DNA of 64,000 bases from Cliona cf. orientalis (GCA_963930775.1 OZ005697.1:6842292-6906291), one strand, 5' to 3'; numbered from the stretch's first letter, positions 37,711-50,544 are shown. Notes: a model not told the origin generated them from the letters alone. Made by a program: numbers and translations.

Positions 37711-38704
37711 GATGACTGTTGAGGTTATTTATTTAGTTACCGTAGGCTTTATTGAATTATTGACATTGGTCACGTTGGAAAGTATAAGTACTTAAAAGAT
37801 TCACACGTAGTATAGATATTCGTACTTATAGCATCTTGCGACATATACAGTAGTAGTACAGTAACTATTGGTTGTAGCCTTGTCCCAAGATCATTCCCCA
37901 ATTTCGTTGAAATGTATAATACATTTTATAGTAGATGATAATTAGAATTCCTTCTTCCTCTTTCACTGTTTACCAGTAGATTTGGACAAACTACCCATAC
38001 AAAAGTCTACATAACGTTCCGGTAGAATGACGCAAGCAAAAGTAGTAATCAGTCTCACTAGTGATTTAGCATTGTAAACACTGCTGGCTCTATCCACTAT
38101 ATGGGGTGTAGTTAATCGAATACAACGTATGATCCAATCTAATGTAAGAAATTTGCATTTTACGAATTCTCATAAGTTAAACGTGTATATATGGAATAAT
38201 TGACGACCTTTACCAGAAAAGCGCACGTTTTTCAAAATTGAAATTTTTTTTTTTTTCGTACGTACATGTAATATTAGATCAAATACAGTAACATACATTC
38301 TCACATGCAGAAATATTTACAAATTTCAATTTATCAACGCATAATACAAAATATACATGTATTCTTGAGATGTTTAGTTACATTTTGTAGCATTCCAGTA
38401 GCATTTGTAGAAGCCTCGCTGTCGATCATCGAGAATGAGTCTTCTTCGATTCTTCAAGCCAACTGCCAATACCAAGCCAAGCACAACTGTCGCTCGAGCA
38501 TTATGGTATTCTATTAATAGCCCACCCCACATGCAGCCTCACAAGCCACACCTCTATAACTAAGATTGGGGGTGTGGCTTTCTCGTTTGGAAATTTGCAA
38601 TCATTAGAATCACAATCTGGCTTGTATAGCACCATTCGCAATCGTTTAACTATGCATTCAAAACCCCGGCCACCTACGGTATATCTTTAGCAAATCATTA
38701 CCCA

Positions 38705-38820
38705 TAATTGTCAAAACGACAACAGTTACGTTGTCTACCGGCTGCTTGATGCTGTTATTATTTGCTGTCTTCTCCTTTGAGGAGCTAACTGCTAGGATCA
38801 TAAACATCATGGTCTGCAGG
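38705..38820 (-). pseudogene. 3' tip of a fifth CARD-like gene copy
   Basis: The sequence caacagttacgttgtctaccgg... through tttgaggagctaactgctag...gatcataaacatcatgg matches the last coding codons and downstream flank of the copies ending at 36172, 46614 and 50545. It is short, lacks the rest of the gene, and is followed by an unrelated tgacgacc motif. Confidence 0.75.
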
Positions 38821-39462
38821 TGTGACGACCATTGCCTACGCGTGGTTCAAAATTTAACTTTCTCCTCACTGAAATGATCATCCCACAAACATACATACAT
38901 ACATATATGTACATATAAAACCACTTTCCGTCTTTCGTGTATTCGTGGCTCGCTCAGTCTCACCCTGAATCAAGGTTGGCGAATGTATTGGGCAAAACAA
39001 ACTGAATGTTGTCAGTAACTGAAGAATATCTTTGGCTTTGCTGAAGTAGTGTAATACATGTACAAATGTGTAGCAACTACTGGCCATCTAGGGCACAACT
39101 GTATCAATCATAATCTGACTATAGCTACTTATAAAGTAACTAGCAGTGCAACTGAATCTGTACCAGCTATCAAGAGTAGCTATGCATACTCACTTAGTTT
39201 TGCTTGCACGAGGCACTATATTATTTGCACCATAGTATGATTTACAAATTATCAAGGATAATTTCAGATGAAAAGAGTGTGTGTTCCTGTCCCATACCTT
39301 CCACACATACAAATTAATTCTCACTTACATGTACTGTATATGCATGTAAATTGTGAATCATGATAAATCAAAGTACATAATATATGGACATACATACATA
39401 ATATTATCATACTACATGTATTATATTCTGCTAATAACAATGCATAGAAAGTAGAAAGTTGC
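38821..39462. other. Intergenic between module copies
   Basis: A/T-rich with ACATGTA motifs; no gene seen. Confidence 0.45.
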
Positions 39463-41210
39463 TCAGTAGTCATCATCATACTCCCTTTTGTATTTGAGGG
39501 CTTTCTTCTTTTGATCAGGCATAACAGCTGTGACTACTTTGGTGAATGCTTCAGACCTTGCCATGCTATCTATTGCTGTGCCAATCTCCTCAGGCTTAAA
39601 TCCTGAAAATTCAACTGCTATACCCTTTTGAGGATGCAATTCCATTTTCATGTGCCTGGTATCCTTTTCATTTATCTTTTTCGTCTTTTCTCCCGCACAC
39701 CTTTATTGCATACATGTATGTATGTGGTGTGCGTGTATATGATCAAGTAGACATGTATGTTTTAACAAAAAAGTCTGTATTCTCCCTAAGCATAGTATAG
39801 CATTGTATGTTAAACGTACAATTTCCTATCCCCACATAAGGTAACATCTACATGTATAGAATATGCACGACATGATATATTTAGTTGATATAGTTTCAGG
39901 AGTGCACAGTGAGAGTGGGATAGAGCATGACACAATCATAGGCTTAAGGTTTTTATCTACACTAATGATTGCCTGCTTTGTATAATTAAAGCTCATGCTG
40001 GCTAATTGATGTGTATATATAGGGTTTTATCTGGCCTGAAAATTCTTGGGGGGGGGGGGGGGGGGGGGGAGAGGGGAGGTGTAGCTAGCTAATGGGCTGC
40101 CTGCCTTGGCGGCCATGCGTCCCCTCCCGCGCAAAGTGCGAGGAGCCAAAGCATAAGTTGATACTAGTCTTCCAGGAATCCCAGAATACTTAGTACTGAG
40201 TGATCTGCTATAGCCTATCTATGTGAATGGAGTTCCCGAGGATGTCCCAGGAGTCCCTGGATACTTACATGTAGTATTGAGGGATCTGCCCTGGAGTTCC
40301 CAGGGATGTCCCAGGAATTCTGGTATAATTTTGTAGTCGAGTAAACCGGAGTTATGCTAAATTCCCTGGGATTTCCCAGGAATCCTAGGATACTAAGATT
40401 CAGAATGTTTAAGTTAGTGGGATCCCATGGATAGCTTAGGATAGACTATGGCAGTACTGGACATGTATTCCAAGCAGTGGTTAGAAAATGTCACTAGTCT
40501 AAGAACTTTTGAACAAAGCATTTCAACGAAATCCACACAATGCATATCTTGAAACTTAATGGTACATGTACCTTGTTTTCAATGTACATGTGTATATAGC
40601 AGCTAGCCCAGTAATAGACACACATAGAACAGCTACAGTACCCCTCGTGCATGCACCGAGGGTGAAAAATCCAATTTAACCATGCATGCGTGCCTATGGC
40701 GATATGCATTCAGATCGCTAAATTTAAACTTTGCCAATACCAACAGAGAGCCATTTCACCAAATTTTACACTCACCAAAATTACCCACCATACTGTAGTT
40801 TAATGATGCCTGTAAATTTGTAGCTAAACTATACCAACATTAGTTTAATTTTTATTTGGCTGTACGTTATGCTTGGACAACATACCTAGGACATGTTAAG
40901 GTAGTTGGCGCTTTGAATTTTGATTTTGCTGACTCATAGATGTCCTTCTCGAAACCACCACCACAAATGTCACACCGAAAAGTTATAGTCTTGGACTTAT
41001 GTCCTCTACATGCACAAATGTATTAACATCATAATAACAGATAATAGTTACATGTATGTACTGTACAGTATTAAAAATATACATACACTAAATGAAGCAA
41101 AGTGTACTCTCCTGGACCATCGTTTATCCATTAATTTTGCTGTTATGATACATGTAAGTTCTATAAATGTACCTTTTCGTCGTAATTTCTAGTCCACCTT
41201 TGAACTCCAT
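39463..41210 (-). CDS. Small zinc-ribbon protein, copy B (unknown family)
   Basis: Three exons in phase: 41173-41210, 40886-41005 and 39463-39700, 131 residues starting MEFKGGLEITTKR. FRCDICGGG in exon 2 and TCPRCAGEK across the exon 2/3 junction form a CxxC...CxxC zinc ribbon. The tail MELHPQKGIAVEFSGF, the SMARSEAF motif and PDQKKKALKYKREYDDDY align with copy A (31277-32956). Copy B has an extra first exon and a longer spacing between the cysteine pairs. The intron at 39701-40885 contains a G run (40051-40069) and ccc/ggaat repeats. Function unknown; nucleic-acid or protein binding through zinc is plausible. Confidence 0.7.
40051..40069 (+). repeat. G19 homopolymer
   Basis: A run of about 19 G residues within the first large intron of zinc-ribbon copy B, next to gagaggggagg. 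Such runs can form quadruplexes and are also prone to sequencing errors. Confidence 0.9.
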
Positions 41211-41878
41211 TTAGCAGTAATAGTAGCACTTTCTCTTTGAGTAAGCAAAACCACTGACACTGTCTATCCAATTTACTCTTGCTACTATAGTTCACTATAA
41301 CACTCCACTGGTATAGACTTCTATGCTTCTTTGTGCATGATATTCTTTATTTGTATATTTTATTGTTGGTATTTCCGTATTGAATCACATGACTAAAATA
41401 ATATACTATACTCCCAAAGTAGTCTTGACATATTGTTGCAAAGGTCATGATGTAAAGGTACAGCGTCTTAGTATGTACACGTGTCTTGTACTAACGTATA
41501 CAGCGAATATATATGTAAGGCGCACACTTGAAGTTGGCGAAAATATTATTGTGAAAGAAATTAATAGTATATCCTAAAAATAGACAGACTAATTTAACTG
41601 ATTTTGACAATGGCTATGCAAGATATAAGAATACATGTACATTCATTGCATGTCATTAATAACATGTATACATATACATGGTATTACTATATGTACAGTG
41701 GTAATGGTCATCAAATATATAGATGCATTACCTGAGAATAGTACCAGAAATGTTTTCAACTCCTATCTGTTCTTATACATGCAATACTAACCCTATAGTA
41801 TGATAGTATCAGTGTTGTCATTGCACAGTATGTATACAATGTCTAAAATGAGGGTTGTACAAAATGATAGTGGTTTAT

Positions 41879-42990
41879 TCACCAGTCTTCATCACCTCCC
41901 TCCTCTGGAAGAGCAGTTTGTGCTGCTATTGCCAGTTCTTGCTCATACTTTGCTACCAGGCTTGGGTCCATGGTGACCTCGGGTGGCTCCAGGGCTGGCA
42001 TCTCAACAAAATCAAGCATTGCATCACCAGTCAGCTTGCGAGCCAGCCACAGAAATGGCTTCTCAAAGTTGTAATTGCTCTTGGCACTGATATCATAGTA
42101 CTGTATCGATGTGTACATGTACATGTAGGAGAGGAAAGGGAGAGAGAGAGGTACATCAATTTAAATAAGCTTATAGCATGATCACTTTGAGATTGGGATA
42201 TTTACTCAAGCCATTAATTCTACATATAATGTGATGCTAAACAATGAATTTCACTATACATGTTGCTACTATAGCAAATTAATTACCTGTAGGTTCTTTT
42301 TCCTGTGGTAAGTGACCTGCTTTGGTTTGACCTTCCTGTCCTTAACGTCGACCTTATTCCCACAGAGCACGGTGGGTATACTCTGGCACACGTTCTCCAG
42401 GTCACGGTGCCACACTGGCACGTTCTTGTAGGTGGATCTAGCCGTTACATCAAACATTAATATGGCACACTGTGCCTGGATGTAGTAGCCGTCTCTCAGG
42501 CCTCCAAACTTCTCCTGACCGGCGGTGTCCCATATGTTGAACTTAATGGGTCCCCTGCTGGTGTAGAACACTATGGGGTGGACCTCAACACCAATCGTAG
42601 CTGTAAAAATAATGGTTAAAGTTTAAAATGAGTTTGATTTTAATGTGTATGCATATCGCTTGCTCACGTTGGTACTGTTTCCTAAATTCTCCAGTGATGT
42701 GTCTCTTAACAAATGTTGTTTTTCCAATGCCACCGTCACCAATCAAAACAAGCTGTGTTGTGCAATTATGGTTAGTACTGACCACACACATGCAGTATAA
42801 ATTATGATATTCAAAAGCTTTGATTAGTTTAGTGTCCAGCCCCATGCATCTGTGTAAAAAAGAAAGAAATTTGTAGAGTTGCATGAGGTATATACTATGG
42901 GACTAGTTCTTGAAGTGGTAGTGCTCTATATATAATTGGCTAGGTACAAAAGCTTACTTTGAAGGTAGGTATCTCTTTGGAAATCTCCAT
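41879..42990 (-). CDS. RAN: Ran GTPase, copy 2
   Basis: The exon layout is the same as in copy 1: 42958-42990, 42668-42752, 42287-42600 and 41879-42100, 217 residues, exon lengths identical. All guanine-nucleotide motifs and the Gln of WDTAGQE are intact, and the P loop again reads GDGGIGKTT. Differences from copy 1 are few: [17 protein letters not shown] versus [24 protein letters not shown] versus GDATLDF, and changes near [13 protein letters not shown]. Introns are also closely related, so the duplication is recent. It lies downstream of the broken CARD-like copy 2. Confidence 0.97.
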
Positions 42991-43790
42991 TTCAATTTAG
43001 TTTGAGAAAAAAAAGGATTTGAATATTTTCAATACCTATGTAGCACTCCTATCTGAAGACTTTTTCTTTAGACTGAACAAGATCATGTATCTAGCGATTT
43101 ATATAGCCACCAAATATCAATGGTGTGATATGTGTAAGGTGTTGGACATTATTTAGTAAATCTGGTTTTGACCAGACCTTGACTGGTTGAGTCTAGCTAT
43201 GATACTATGACTATGCGAAGTGATGTTTGTGCATGCTTCTGCTGCAGACTAAGCACGTGCCAAGCAAGATTATTCATGAGATACTAAATATGGTAGCTAA
43301 TGACACAAGGGTATCATGCAAGTATGGGGGAGGGGAATATACATACATGTATAATCTATGATGTATATGTATGTATGTGTGTAATGAAGTACCACTATAA
43401 TACACATGTATTATATCCAACAAACATTAAAACAATTCTGAGTATTACAGTGACATTGAGACATATACATTTCTGAAAATAATAATATATTTCATTTAAT
43501 AGAGGATGTCGTGATCATGCTATGTAAACTGTACAATGACACAATTTAGTTATGTACTACATTGCTAGCTGTTTATTCCTAATCATAGCAAATTGTTGTT
43601 AACTGTCAAAATAACAACAGTGGGTCTACTGGCTGCTTGATATTGCTACTATTTGCTCCCTCCTCCTTTGAGGAGCTAACTGCTGGTGAGGATCATAAAC
43701 ATTATGGTGTGGGGGGTTGTCAGCGACTACACGGTGTGCTTTTATTAACCCAGTGGTGTTATGTGTTCCTGCTGAATCAGATTTTGTACG

Positions 43791-44826
43791 TCACATTTCT
43801 ACTGCACTTTGGTATGTGTTTGATTGAGGTACCGGTGGTCGTGAATCATGTCGGTCAGTGGACTGATTTTGTTGTGAGTTTGCTTTGGAGAAAGTTGTGT
43901 CGTTAACGTGAGTTATCTGTCTATTAGCCTCACTTCTGTGCTCATGTATGCTTCTACTTCCTTCACTGATTATGCTGCCCTTTGCTGCGGCAGTGTGATC
44001 TACTGGTGCCGACCAGTCTCTGTCTTGAGATAAAAGCTCCTTAAGTTTCTGTAAAGACATCTGAACAGCAGAGATATTGGTTGTCGTTTGAGCCACTGCT
44101 GTCTGTAGTGATGGTAGAAGGCCTTTCAACGAATCACCTTCTAATAGTGCTCTCTGCAACTGCTCATGAGCGACCTCAGATAGACACTTGATGGGTAGGA
44201 ATGTAGTCTGGTGGAGTTCTTGCTGTTCTTTTAGCTGTTTACATTGCTTTTCTAAAGCTCTATTTTGTTGCTCAAGGAATTTACATCTTGTACACTCTTG
44301 TATACCCTAAATATTAAGGAGCACATACATATTATGATAATAATATGGCATAGTGTCATGTATTTTGATCTGTACATACCTTTGCGTAGAGATCTGGATC
44401 TGAGTTACTTAACTTTGATAAACGATCGCGCGTACAGAGCCTTGAACTTGATACTGAATATAAGAAAGGAGGAGTCAAATAAAATTTTATGGTTGTGGAG
44501 CCTCTTACACTAGTACATATGTATACCTTGTTGGCTAGCAGTTACATACGCTTTGACGATGACATCCTCTAGGTAGCTTGCCTGCTTGATTTCTCTCAGT
44601 ATCTCACAGAGTCGAGTCAAGAAGCCAGCTCTTCTCCTTCCCAGGCACTGTAGCAGGTACTCACTCTTGGTCGTGTCGGATGTATGCGCTTGTTTCATGC
44701 TCAAGTACTTGTCGTGTTCTGTCGGTGCCAGTAGGTCTCGGCTGTTCATCTCCATGGCTACATCATCAGGAGGAAGGTTTTTAGAGAGGTACATGAAACA
44801 GGCCTGTAGCGCCTTTTCTTCTACTT
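43791..44826 (-). pseudogene. CARD-like / coiled-coil copy 2, 5' truncated with early stop
   Basis: Exons 2-4 are recognisable: 44527-44826 (partial), 44380-44453 and 43791-44306. Exon 1 and the first six codons of exon 2 are missing: homology to the other copies ends at GTAGAAGAAAAG (44826) and different sequence follows. In exon 4 a CGA to TGA change after SAVEM makes a stop at 43791. The sequence beyond (to about 43650) still encodes the RTKSDSAGTH-like tail found in copies 1 and 4. It is therefore broken at both ends, unless a new upstream exon has been recruited. Confidence 0.88.
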
Positions 44827-44829
44827 ACT

Positions 44830-45020
44830 ACATGTACACATCACGTAGCATCTGGATACCATTAAATTTTTTCCAAATTTTTGGAGGATCCTCCCATCAT
44901 CCTCCCCGGACACACTATATGCACCATGTTTCTTTTTATTTATTGTAGCTTACATGTGCCAGTGTCCTTATACATTTCAGTACCCCACTGCAGTGCATGT
45001 GATCATAAATACACATGTAC
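44830..45020. repeat. Duplicated flank also found at 52310-52510
   Basis: cacgtagcatctggataccattaaattttt and, further on, acttacatgtgccagtgtc and catttcagta are shared with 52310-52510 upstream of CARD-like copy 4. The junction at 44826-44835 therefore looks like a deletion that fused exon 2 of copy 2 to DNA normally some 500 bases upstream of the gene. Confidence 0.75.
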
Positions 45021-45103
45021 ATGGCAGTATGCTAACTTTATTTTCCCACTTCCTTTTGGGCCTCACCACGATACAAATATCCCTAAGGCCACACAAACTT
45101 GAA

Positions 45104-45328
45104 TGTTAGTTTCTCGTCACCTCCCGCGTCTGTTTCAACCTACCGCTTCTGCCTTCATTATTGCCTTGAAACACTAGCCACACCTCTTTTTTGCTAATTA
45201 TTTGTGCGGTTCCAGAAAACCACACCCTCAAAATGCCATAATATTGAATAATGAATAATGAATAATGACCGACCGCCCGCCCGTCCGCCCGCATAGAAAT
45301 ATAAAAACGGGTGGACGAGAAACTAACA
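45104..45328. mobile_element. MITE with TGTTAGTTTCTCGTC ends
   Basis: 225 bases with perfect 15-base terminal inverted repeats, TGTTAGTTTCTCGTC and GACGAGAAACTAACA. Inside is a GC-rich accgcccgcc stretch and a triple aataatga. No coding frame of interest. Confidence 0.85.
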
Positions 45329-45699
45329 ATGTAGTTTGATTGGCCTAAGGAATTTGATAAAGTGCAATTAAATATCATGCATATTGTCATGTATACATAT
45401 TATATTTTAATGGAAACGTTAATTTCCATCAAGTTCAACATACAATGGAAAATTCACGACTTATGGTAGTTCAGGGATTGCCATATCAGAGGACGATCTT
45501 CATGGAATCTTCATAGAATAATTGAGCACCATAATTATTATTATGCAATGGTTGCTGACTCAGCAGCTGAGGCTGACCTGGGTAAATTGCAGCCTATGGC
45601 AAACCCACTCTTAGACTGGATCAGTGACCAACCTCCCCTGCATGGGTCTAGGTTGTCTCAGTCATCCTGAGTACGTGAGATACACTAAAACAAAATTAA

Positions 45700-45970
45700 T
45701 GTCATTTTTCTAATGCCACCATCATCAATCAAAACAAGCCGTGTTGTGTAACGAGAAATGTTAATTATGGTTAGTACTGACCACACGCACGCAGTATAAA
45801 ATATGATATTAAAAAGATTTGGCTAGTTTAATGTCCAGCTCCATCTATGCAAGAACTTTGTGTAAAGGAGACCGCATGAGTGTGGGACTAGTTCTTGAAG
45901 TGGTAGTGGCTAGGTACAGGCTTACTTTGAAGGGAGGTATCTCCTTTGCAATGTCCATTTTTGAGAAAAA
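45700..45970 (-). pseudogene. Remnant of a third Ran gene (exons 1-2)
   Basis: Minus-strand sequence matches Ran exon 1 (a start codon, then DIAKEIPPFK before a gtaag donor, near 45925-45956) and the start of exon 2 (LVLIDDGGIRK-like, near 45705-45745). The intron between them is also conserved. Exons 3 and 4 are absent. The glycine loop is already altered. It lies downstream of CARD-like copy 3, as the intact Ran genes lie downstream of copies 1 and 2. Confidence 0.85.
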
Positions 45971-46613
45971 AATTGGATTTGACTATTTGAGATTCTTAGT
46001 GCCTGATGTACATGTACATGTAGTACTCGATCCTTTCTGAAATCTTTTGATGGTTGGAGATTCTTTAGACTGGACAAGATCATGTTTCCGTACGATTTGT
46101 ATAGCCACCAGATATTAATGGTGTGATGTATGTAAGGTATTGGACATTATTTAGTAAATCTTATTTTGACCAGACCTTGACTGGTTGAGTCTAACTGTGA
46201 CACTATGACTATATGCAAAGCGATGTGTGTGCATACAGGCATCCGCTGCAGACTAAGCACGGTCATGCATATGCCAAGCAAGATTATTCATGAGATACCA
46301 AATATAGTAGCTAATGGATTACACAAGAGTATCATGTGAGTATGTGTATGTATGTATACAATGAAGTACCACTATGCATCCTACACATATCCAACAAACT
46401 GTTCTGAGAACTCCAGTGAAATCCTCTCTCATAACTTTGACACTGAGACAATCCATTTCTTATAGAGGAGTATTATGATTATGCTGCACATGTATTAGCT
46501 GTGCATGCAGTGACACAAAACTGTATAATATGTATGTACTACATTTGCTAGCTCCTTTTGTCCTAATCATAGCAAATTGTTGTTAATATTCAAAACAGTA
46601 ATAGTTGCATTGT

Positions 46614-48314
46614 CTACTGGCTGCTTGATGTTGTTACTGATTTTGTACATTGCTTTTCTTGGTATTTGTTTGCTTGAGGTACCGGTGGTTGTGAATTATG
46701 TCGGTCAGTGGACTTACTTCTTTGTCGTGATGCTACTTTGGAGGAAGTTGTGTCGCGAGTATTGTGAGTTGTCTGTCCATTAGCCTCAGTTGCATACTCA
46801 TGTATGCTTCTGCTTCCTTCACTGATTGTGCTGCCTCTTGCTACTGTGTGATCTACCGGTACCGACCAGTCTCTATCTTGAGATAACAGCTCATTCAGTT
46901 TCTGATAATTCGTCTGAACTGCAGAGATATCACTTGTCATTTGAGCTACTGCTGTTTGTAGCGGTAGTAGATGATCTTTCAATGTATCAGCTCCAAGTCT
47001 AAGTGCTCTCTGTAACTGATTATGAGCAACCTCAGAAAGACACTTGATGGGTGGAAGTTTTGCCTGGTGAAGTTCTTGCTGTTTCTTTAGCTGTTTACAT
47101 TGCTTCTCTAAAGCTCTGTTTTGTTGTTCGAGGATTTTACATCTTGTACACTCTTGTATACCCTAGATAACATAAAGGAGCATACACATATGTTATGTAT
47201 TGTGATTTCCTACATGTTTTGTACCTTTACATAGAGATCTGGATCAGATTTGCTTAACTTTGATAAACGGTCATGTGTACAGAGCCTTGAAGTCAATACT
47301 AAAATTAAGAAAAGAGTTAAATTTCATGATTGTGCATGTAACCTCTAGTACATGTACCTTGTTGGCTAGCAGTTGCGTATGCTTTGACGATGACATCCTC
47401 TAGGTAGCTTGCCTGCTTGATTTCTCTCAGTATCTCACAGAGTCGAGTCAAGAAGCCAGCCTTTCTCCTTCCCAGGCACTGTAGCAGGTACTCACTCTTG
47501 GCAGTGTCAGGTTTGTGTTGTTGTTTCATGCTCAAGTAGGTATCATGTTCTGTCGGTGCCAGTAGGTCTCGGCTGTTCATCTCCATGGCTACGTCATCGG
47601 GAGGAAGATTTTTAGAGAGGTACATAAAGCAGGCATTTAGTGCCTTTTCTTCTACTTCCTTGTCAGGAGGCATTTTCTGTATTAGTAATCAATGGTACTC
47701 ACACGTGATAACATGGACACTCAAACATACTTGTCAAGTATTGCCTGTTAAATGTTTCTGTTTGTTACTTTCATTGACAATAGCTATCCATGAGGCTCCA
47801 CTATGTAATAGTTAGAGACCGAGTCCAAGGTCTCGACGCATTTTAAGAGACCCGAAGGCCCGAGGCTGTAGCATCCCGAGCGAAGCGAGGGTGCTACTAA
47901 GGGCCTGAGGGTCTCTTAAAAGTGTAGAGACCATTGGATGAGGTCTCTAGCTGATTTAGAATATAGCAACTGTAACCGTGGTAGTTGACCCGAGGACAAG
48001 GCTACTGTTGCACTGTGCATCTTTCTTTGCCCTTGGCTATACTTATAGGTCTCTATGAAACTTGTAGGTCTCTATGAGAACTTGTAGGTCTCTATGAAAG
48101 CTTGTAGGTCTCTATGAGAAATAGAGACCTCTGAGTGTCCAATCAGATCACAGTATTTGTTACAACTATATTCTAAGAATATCTATCAGGCTTACTATAC
48201 CTTGTGTCTGTTCTCTTGAGAATATCTTTGTCGAAGAGCGACAACACTATCTGGAGTTGTACTTCCGGCATCACTGTTTTTCTTGAAGCTAAATTTCTTC
48301 TTTATTGAGGCCAT
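46614..48314 (-). CDS. CARD-like / coiled-coil protein, copy 3
   Basis: Four exons in phase: 48201-48314, 47358-47676, 47225-47298 and 46614-47162, giving 351 residues. It starts MASIKKKFSFKK and carries the same exon 2 helical domain (SRDLLAPTEHD; LLQCLGRRKAGFLTRLCEIL) and the CTRC-coiled-coil exon 4. The tail is shorter than in copies 1 and 4: it ends after VTTSSSQ and lacks the RTKSDSAGTH segment. Intron 1 holds a fold-back element (47811-48126). The frame is open throughout, so it is probably expressed. Its downstream Ran neighbour has decayed. Confidence 0.78.
47811..48126. repeat. Fold-back element with taggtctctatga repeats
   Basis: A palindrome at 47811-47951 (gttagagaccgagtcc ... 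ggatgaggtctctagc) centres on cccgagcgaagcgagg. It is followed by four direct copies of a phrase near cttgtaggtctctatgaga (48043-48126). It sits inside intron 1 of CARD-like copy 3. The layout parallels the fold-back at 32411-32689. Confidence 0.75.
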
Positions 48315-50544
48315 GATGACTGTTGACGTTACTGATAATTGTAAATTACTTAGGCTTTATTGAAATAATTATTGACGTTAGTCACATCGGAGGTATAAAT
48401 AGAAGATGGATACTTTATAATAAATCCAAACAGATTTAAAGAACAAAGAGAAAAACAGAATAAAACTCAAATCTTATATACAGACTTCGAGTCAAAAGCT
48501 GATTATAGCAACTACCATGAATGGTAGTTACTATGATTAGACTCTGATTGTAACAAATCCTGTCATTTCATTGGTTGGAACCAAGTATCTAACTCACTAG
48601 AAGGTCTTGTTATTCAATATTGTTTTGGATAACAAGACATTTATTAGTCAATCTATACTAAAGTGCCTGATTAGCAGATAAAGGAAGTTGTCATAGCTGG
48701 CATGACACAATATGCATCACACATTGTATGGTTGTGATTACCTCATATGGATCGTTCATGCGGACTACTCCCCATAATAATACTAGTGACATGCATGGCC
48801 TGTTTGGGGCGAGCCTGAGCTAAGAAAGGCTCTGTCGGACTGGACATAGATCTATGGACTGGAGTAGAGACTATTCAAGTAGCCTAGTAAAAGCCATGGA
48901 TCGTCACGGAAGACCATATGATGGACAATGAATCCAAGCACGACAGTCATAGATGCTATGTACCTATCTGATAGTCCTCTCTATTCTCTGCAGCCTTATT
49001 TGTCTCTGGTTTACATTGGTTCAGCCAGGGTCCACTAGCGTTCATGGCAAGTCATTAATTTTGTCAATTTTCATGATTTTTATGCTTGCTGCATGCACGA
49101 GTGTAAATCTGCAATTCGCTAAATTAGAACAGCGTACATACGGCCCATGGGCTATGGCACGAGAATGCGCAATAGAATATTTCGCACTTATGTCCATAGA
49201 GCCATGAAGGGCATATATTTTGCGTGACCGACGTACCATATATATACAATTCGCGCATAGCTGTACCGTTTATGTGGGGCTCGCTCAGGCTCGCCCCAAT
49301 TATACTTGTATAGACAAAGGGTGCAGGCCCCAGTACTACACATAGGTTTCATAGAAGCCAGGCATTTCAATGAACATTTTTCGAGATTTCCAAGGGTTCG
49401 TTCTCAGATGGTTTACACAGTATCGATTCCATGCCACTGCTGTAGGTTAAGGACATATGGTACCGTATTTAATAAAACACAAGATCCTATTAGCGCAAGA
49501 AAATTCGCATTCTGGAACTTTTCATAATGTATGTTAATGAGCGTGTGACGACCTTTACCAGAAAATCGCATGCAAGTTAAAATCATAATTATCTTTTAGC
49601 TTGCGTTCTATTAGCATAAACACGGTAGTATGGATCGTAAATCTATCCTTGTGCTCATTCTCCATTACTGATTTGCATAAACTTTAAAGTTCATTCCAGA
49701 CAGCAGTTTTTCCACACTTTTGGCATTTAGCGCTAATGTTGTCCAGATCTTGGTGCTGCTGTAGAAAATGCTTTTTGTGCTCTCTTCAATGGCACCTTAA
49801 ACAAGGTCATACATGTAGCTTTTTCTCAACAAAAATTACAAGTTGAACAATGTGGCTATAATTTTTTTTATCGCCATGTGTGCAGCTTGCATATTAATGT
49901 TATTTGCCTCCCATACGTAGTACAAAATTTCAATTTTTCGTATGGACTTCCGGTCACCTTAGCATAGCCTGTAGTCTACACTAAGCCACTGATCATGGTT
50001 CAGTACAGTGGTAGTAACCGCTAATACTGTATTTCTTCTAAAGATTTGGCATACAAATAACGATATTGCCCAAGCTTCGCCGAATTTTTAGAGGTTAAAG
50101 TTCTATGATCTCTCTCGTAAAGCTATAAAACAACACCTGGTCAACAAATAAACTTAATTCTCCAATAGCGACAACTCTGCCTCCCAGTTTTTAATTATTC
50201 ATGAGATACTACATATGGTAGCTAATGACACAGAGTATCATGCAAGTATGGGGGAGGGGAATATACAATCTATGATGTATATATTACATGTATGTATGTA
50301 TGTGTACAATGAAGTACCACTATAATTAATATATTATATCCAACAAACATTAAAACAGTTCTGAGTATTCCAGTGACATTAAGACATATTCATTTCTGAA
50401 AATATATTTCATTTAATAGAGGACGTCGTGATCGTGCTGTGTAACTGTACAATGACACAATTTAGTTATGTACTACATCTTTGCTAGCTGTTTATTCCTA
50501 GTCATAGCAAATTATTGTTAATTGTTAAAATAACAACAGTGGGT
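48315..50544. other. Intergenic, includes a long TIR element
   Basis: Between CARD-like copies 3 and 4. Inverted ends tttggggcgagcctgagc (about 48811) and gctcaggctcgccccaatta (about 49283-49302) bound a 490-base A/T-rich element without a gene. From about 50195 the sequence is homologous to the 3' flank of CARD-like copies 1 and 2 (cagttctgagta; cattaagacatat). A Ran copy, expected downstream of copy 4, is not present here. Confidence 0.55.

Noticed and set aside
48953-49207. 84-codon frame with hydrophobic start
   Set aside because: Lies inside the inverted-repeat element at about 48811-49302, with no similarity or paralogue.
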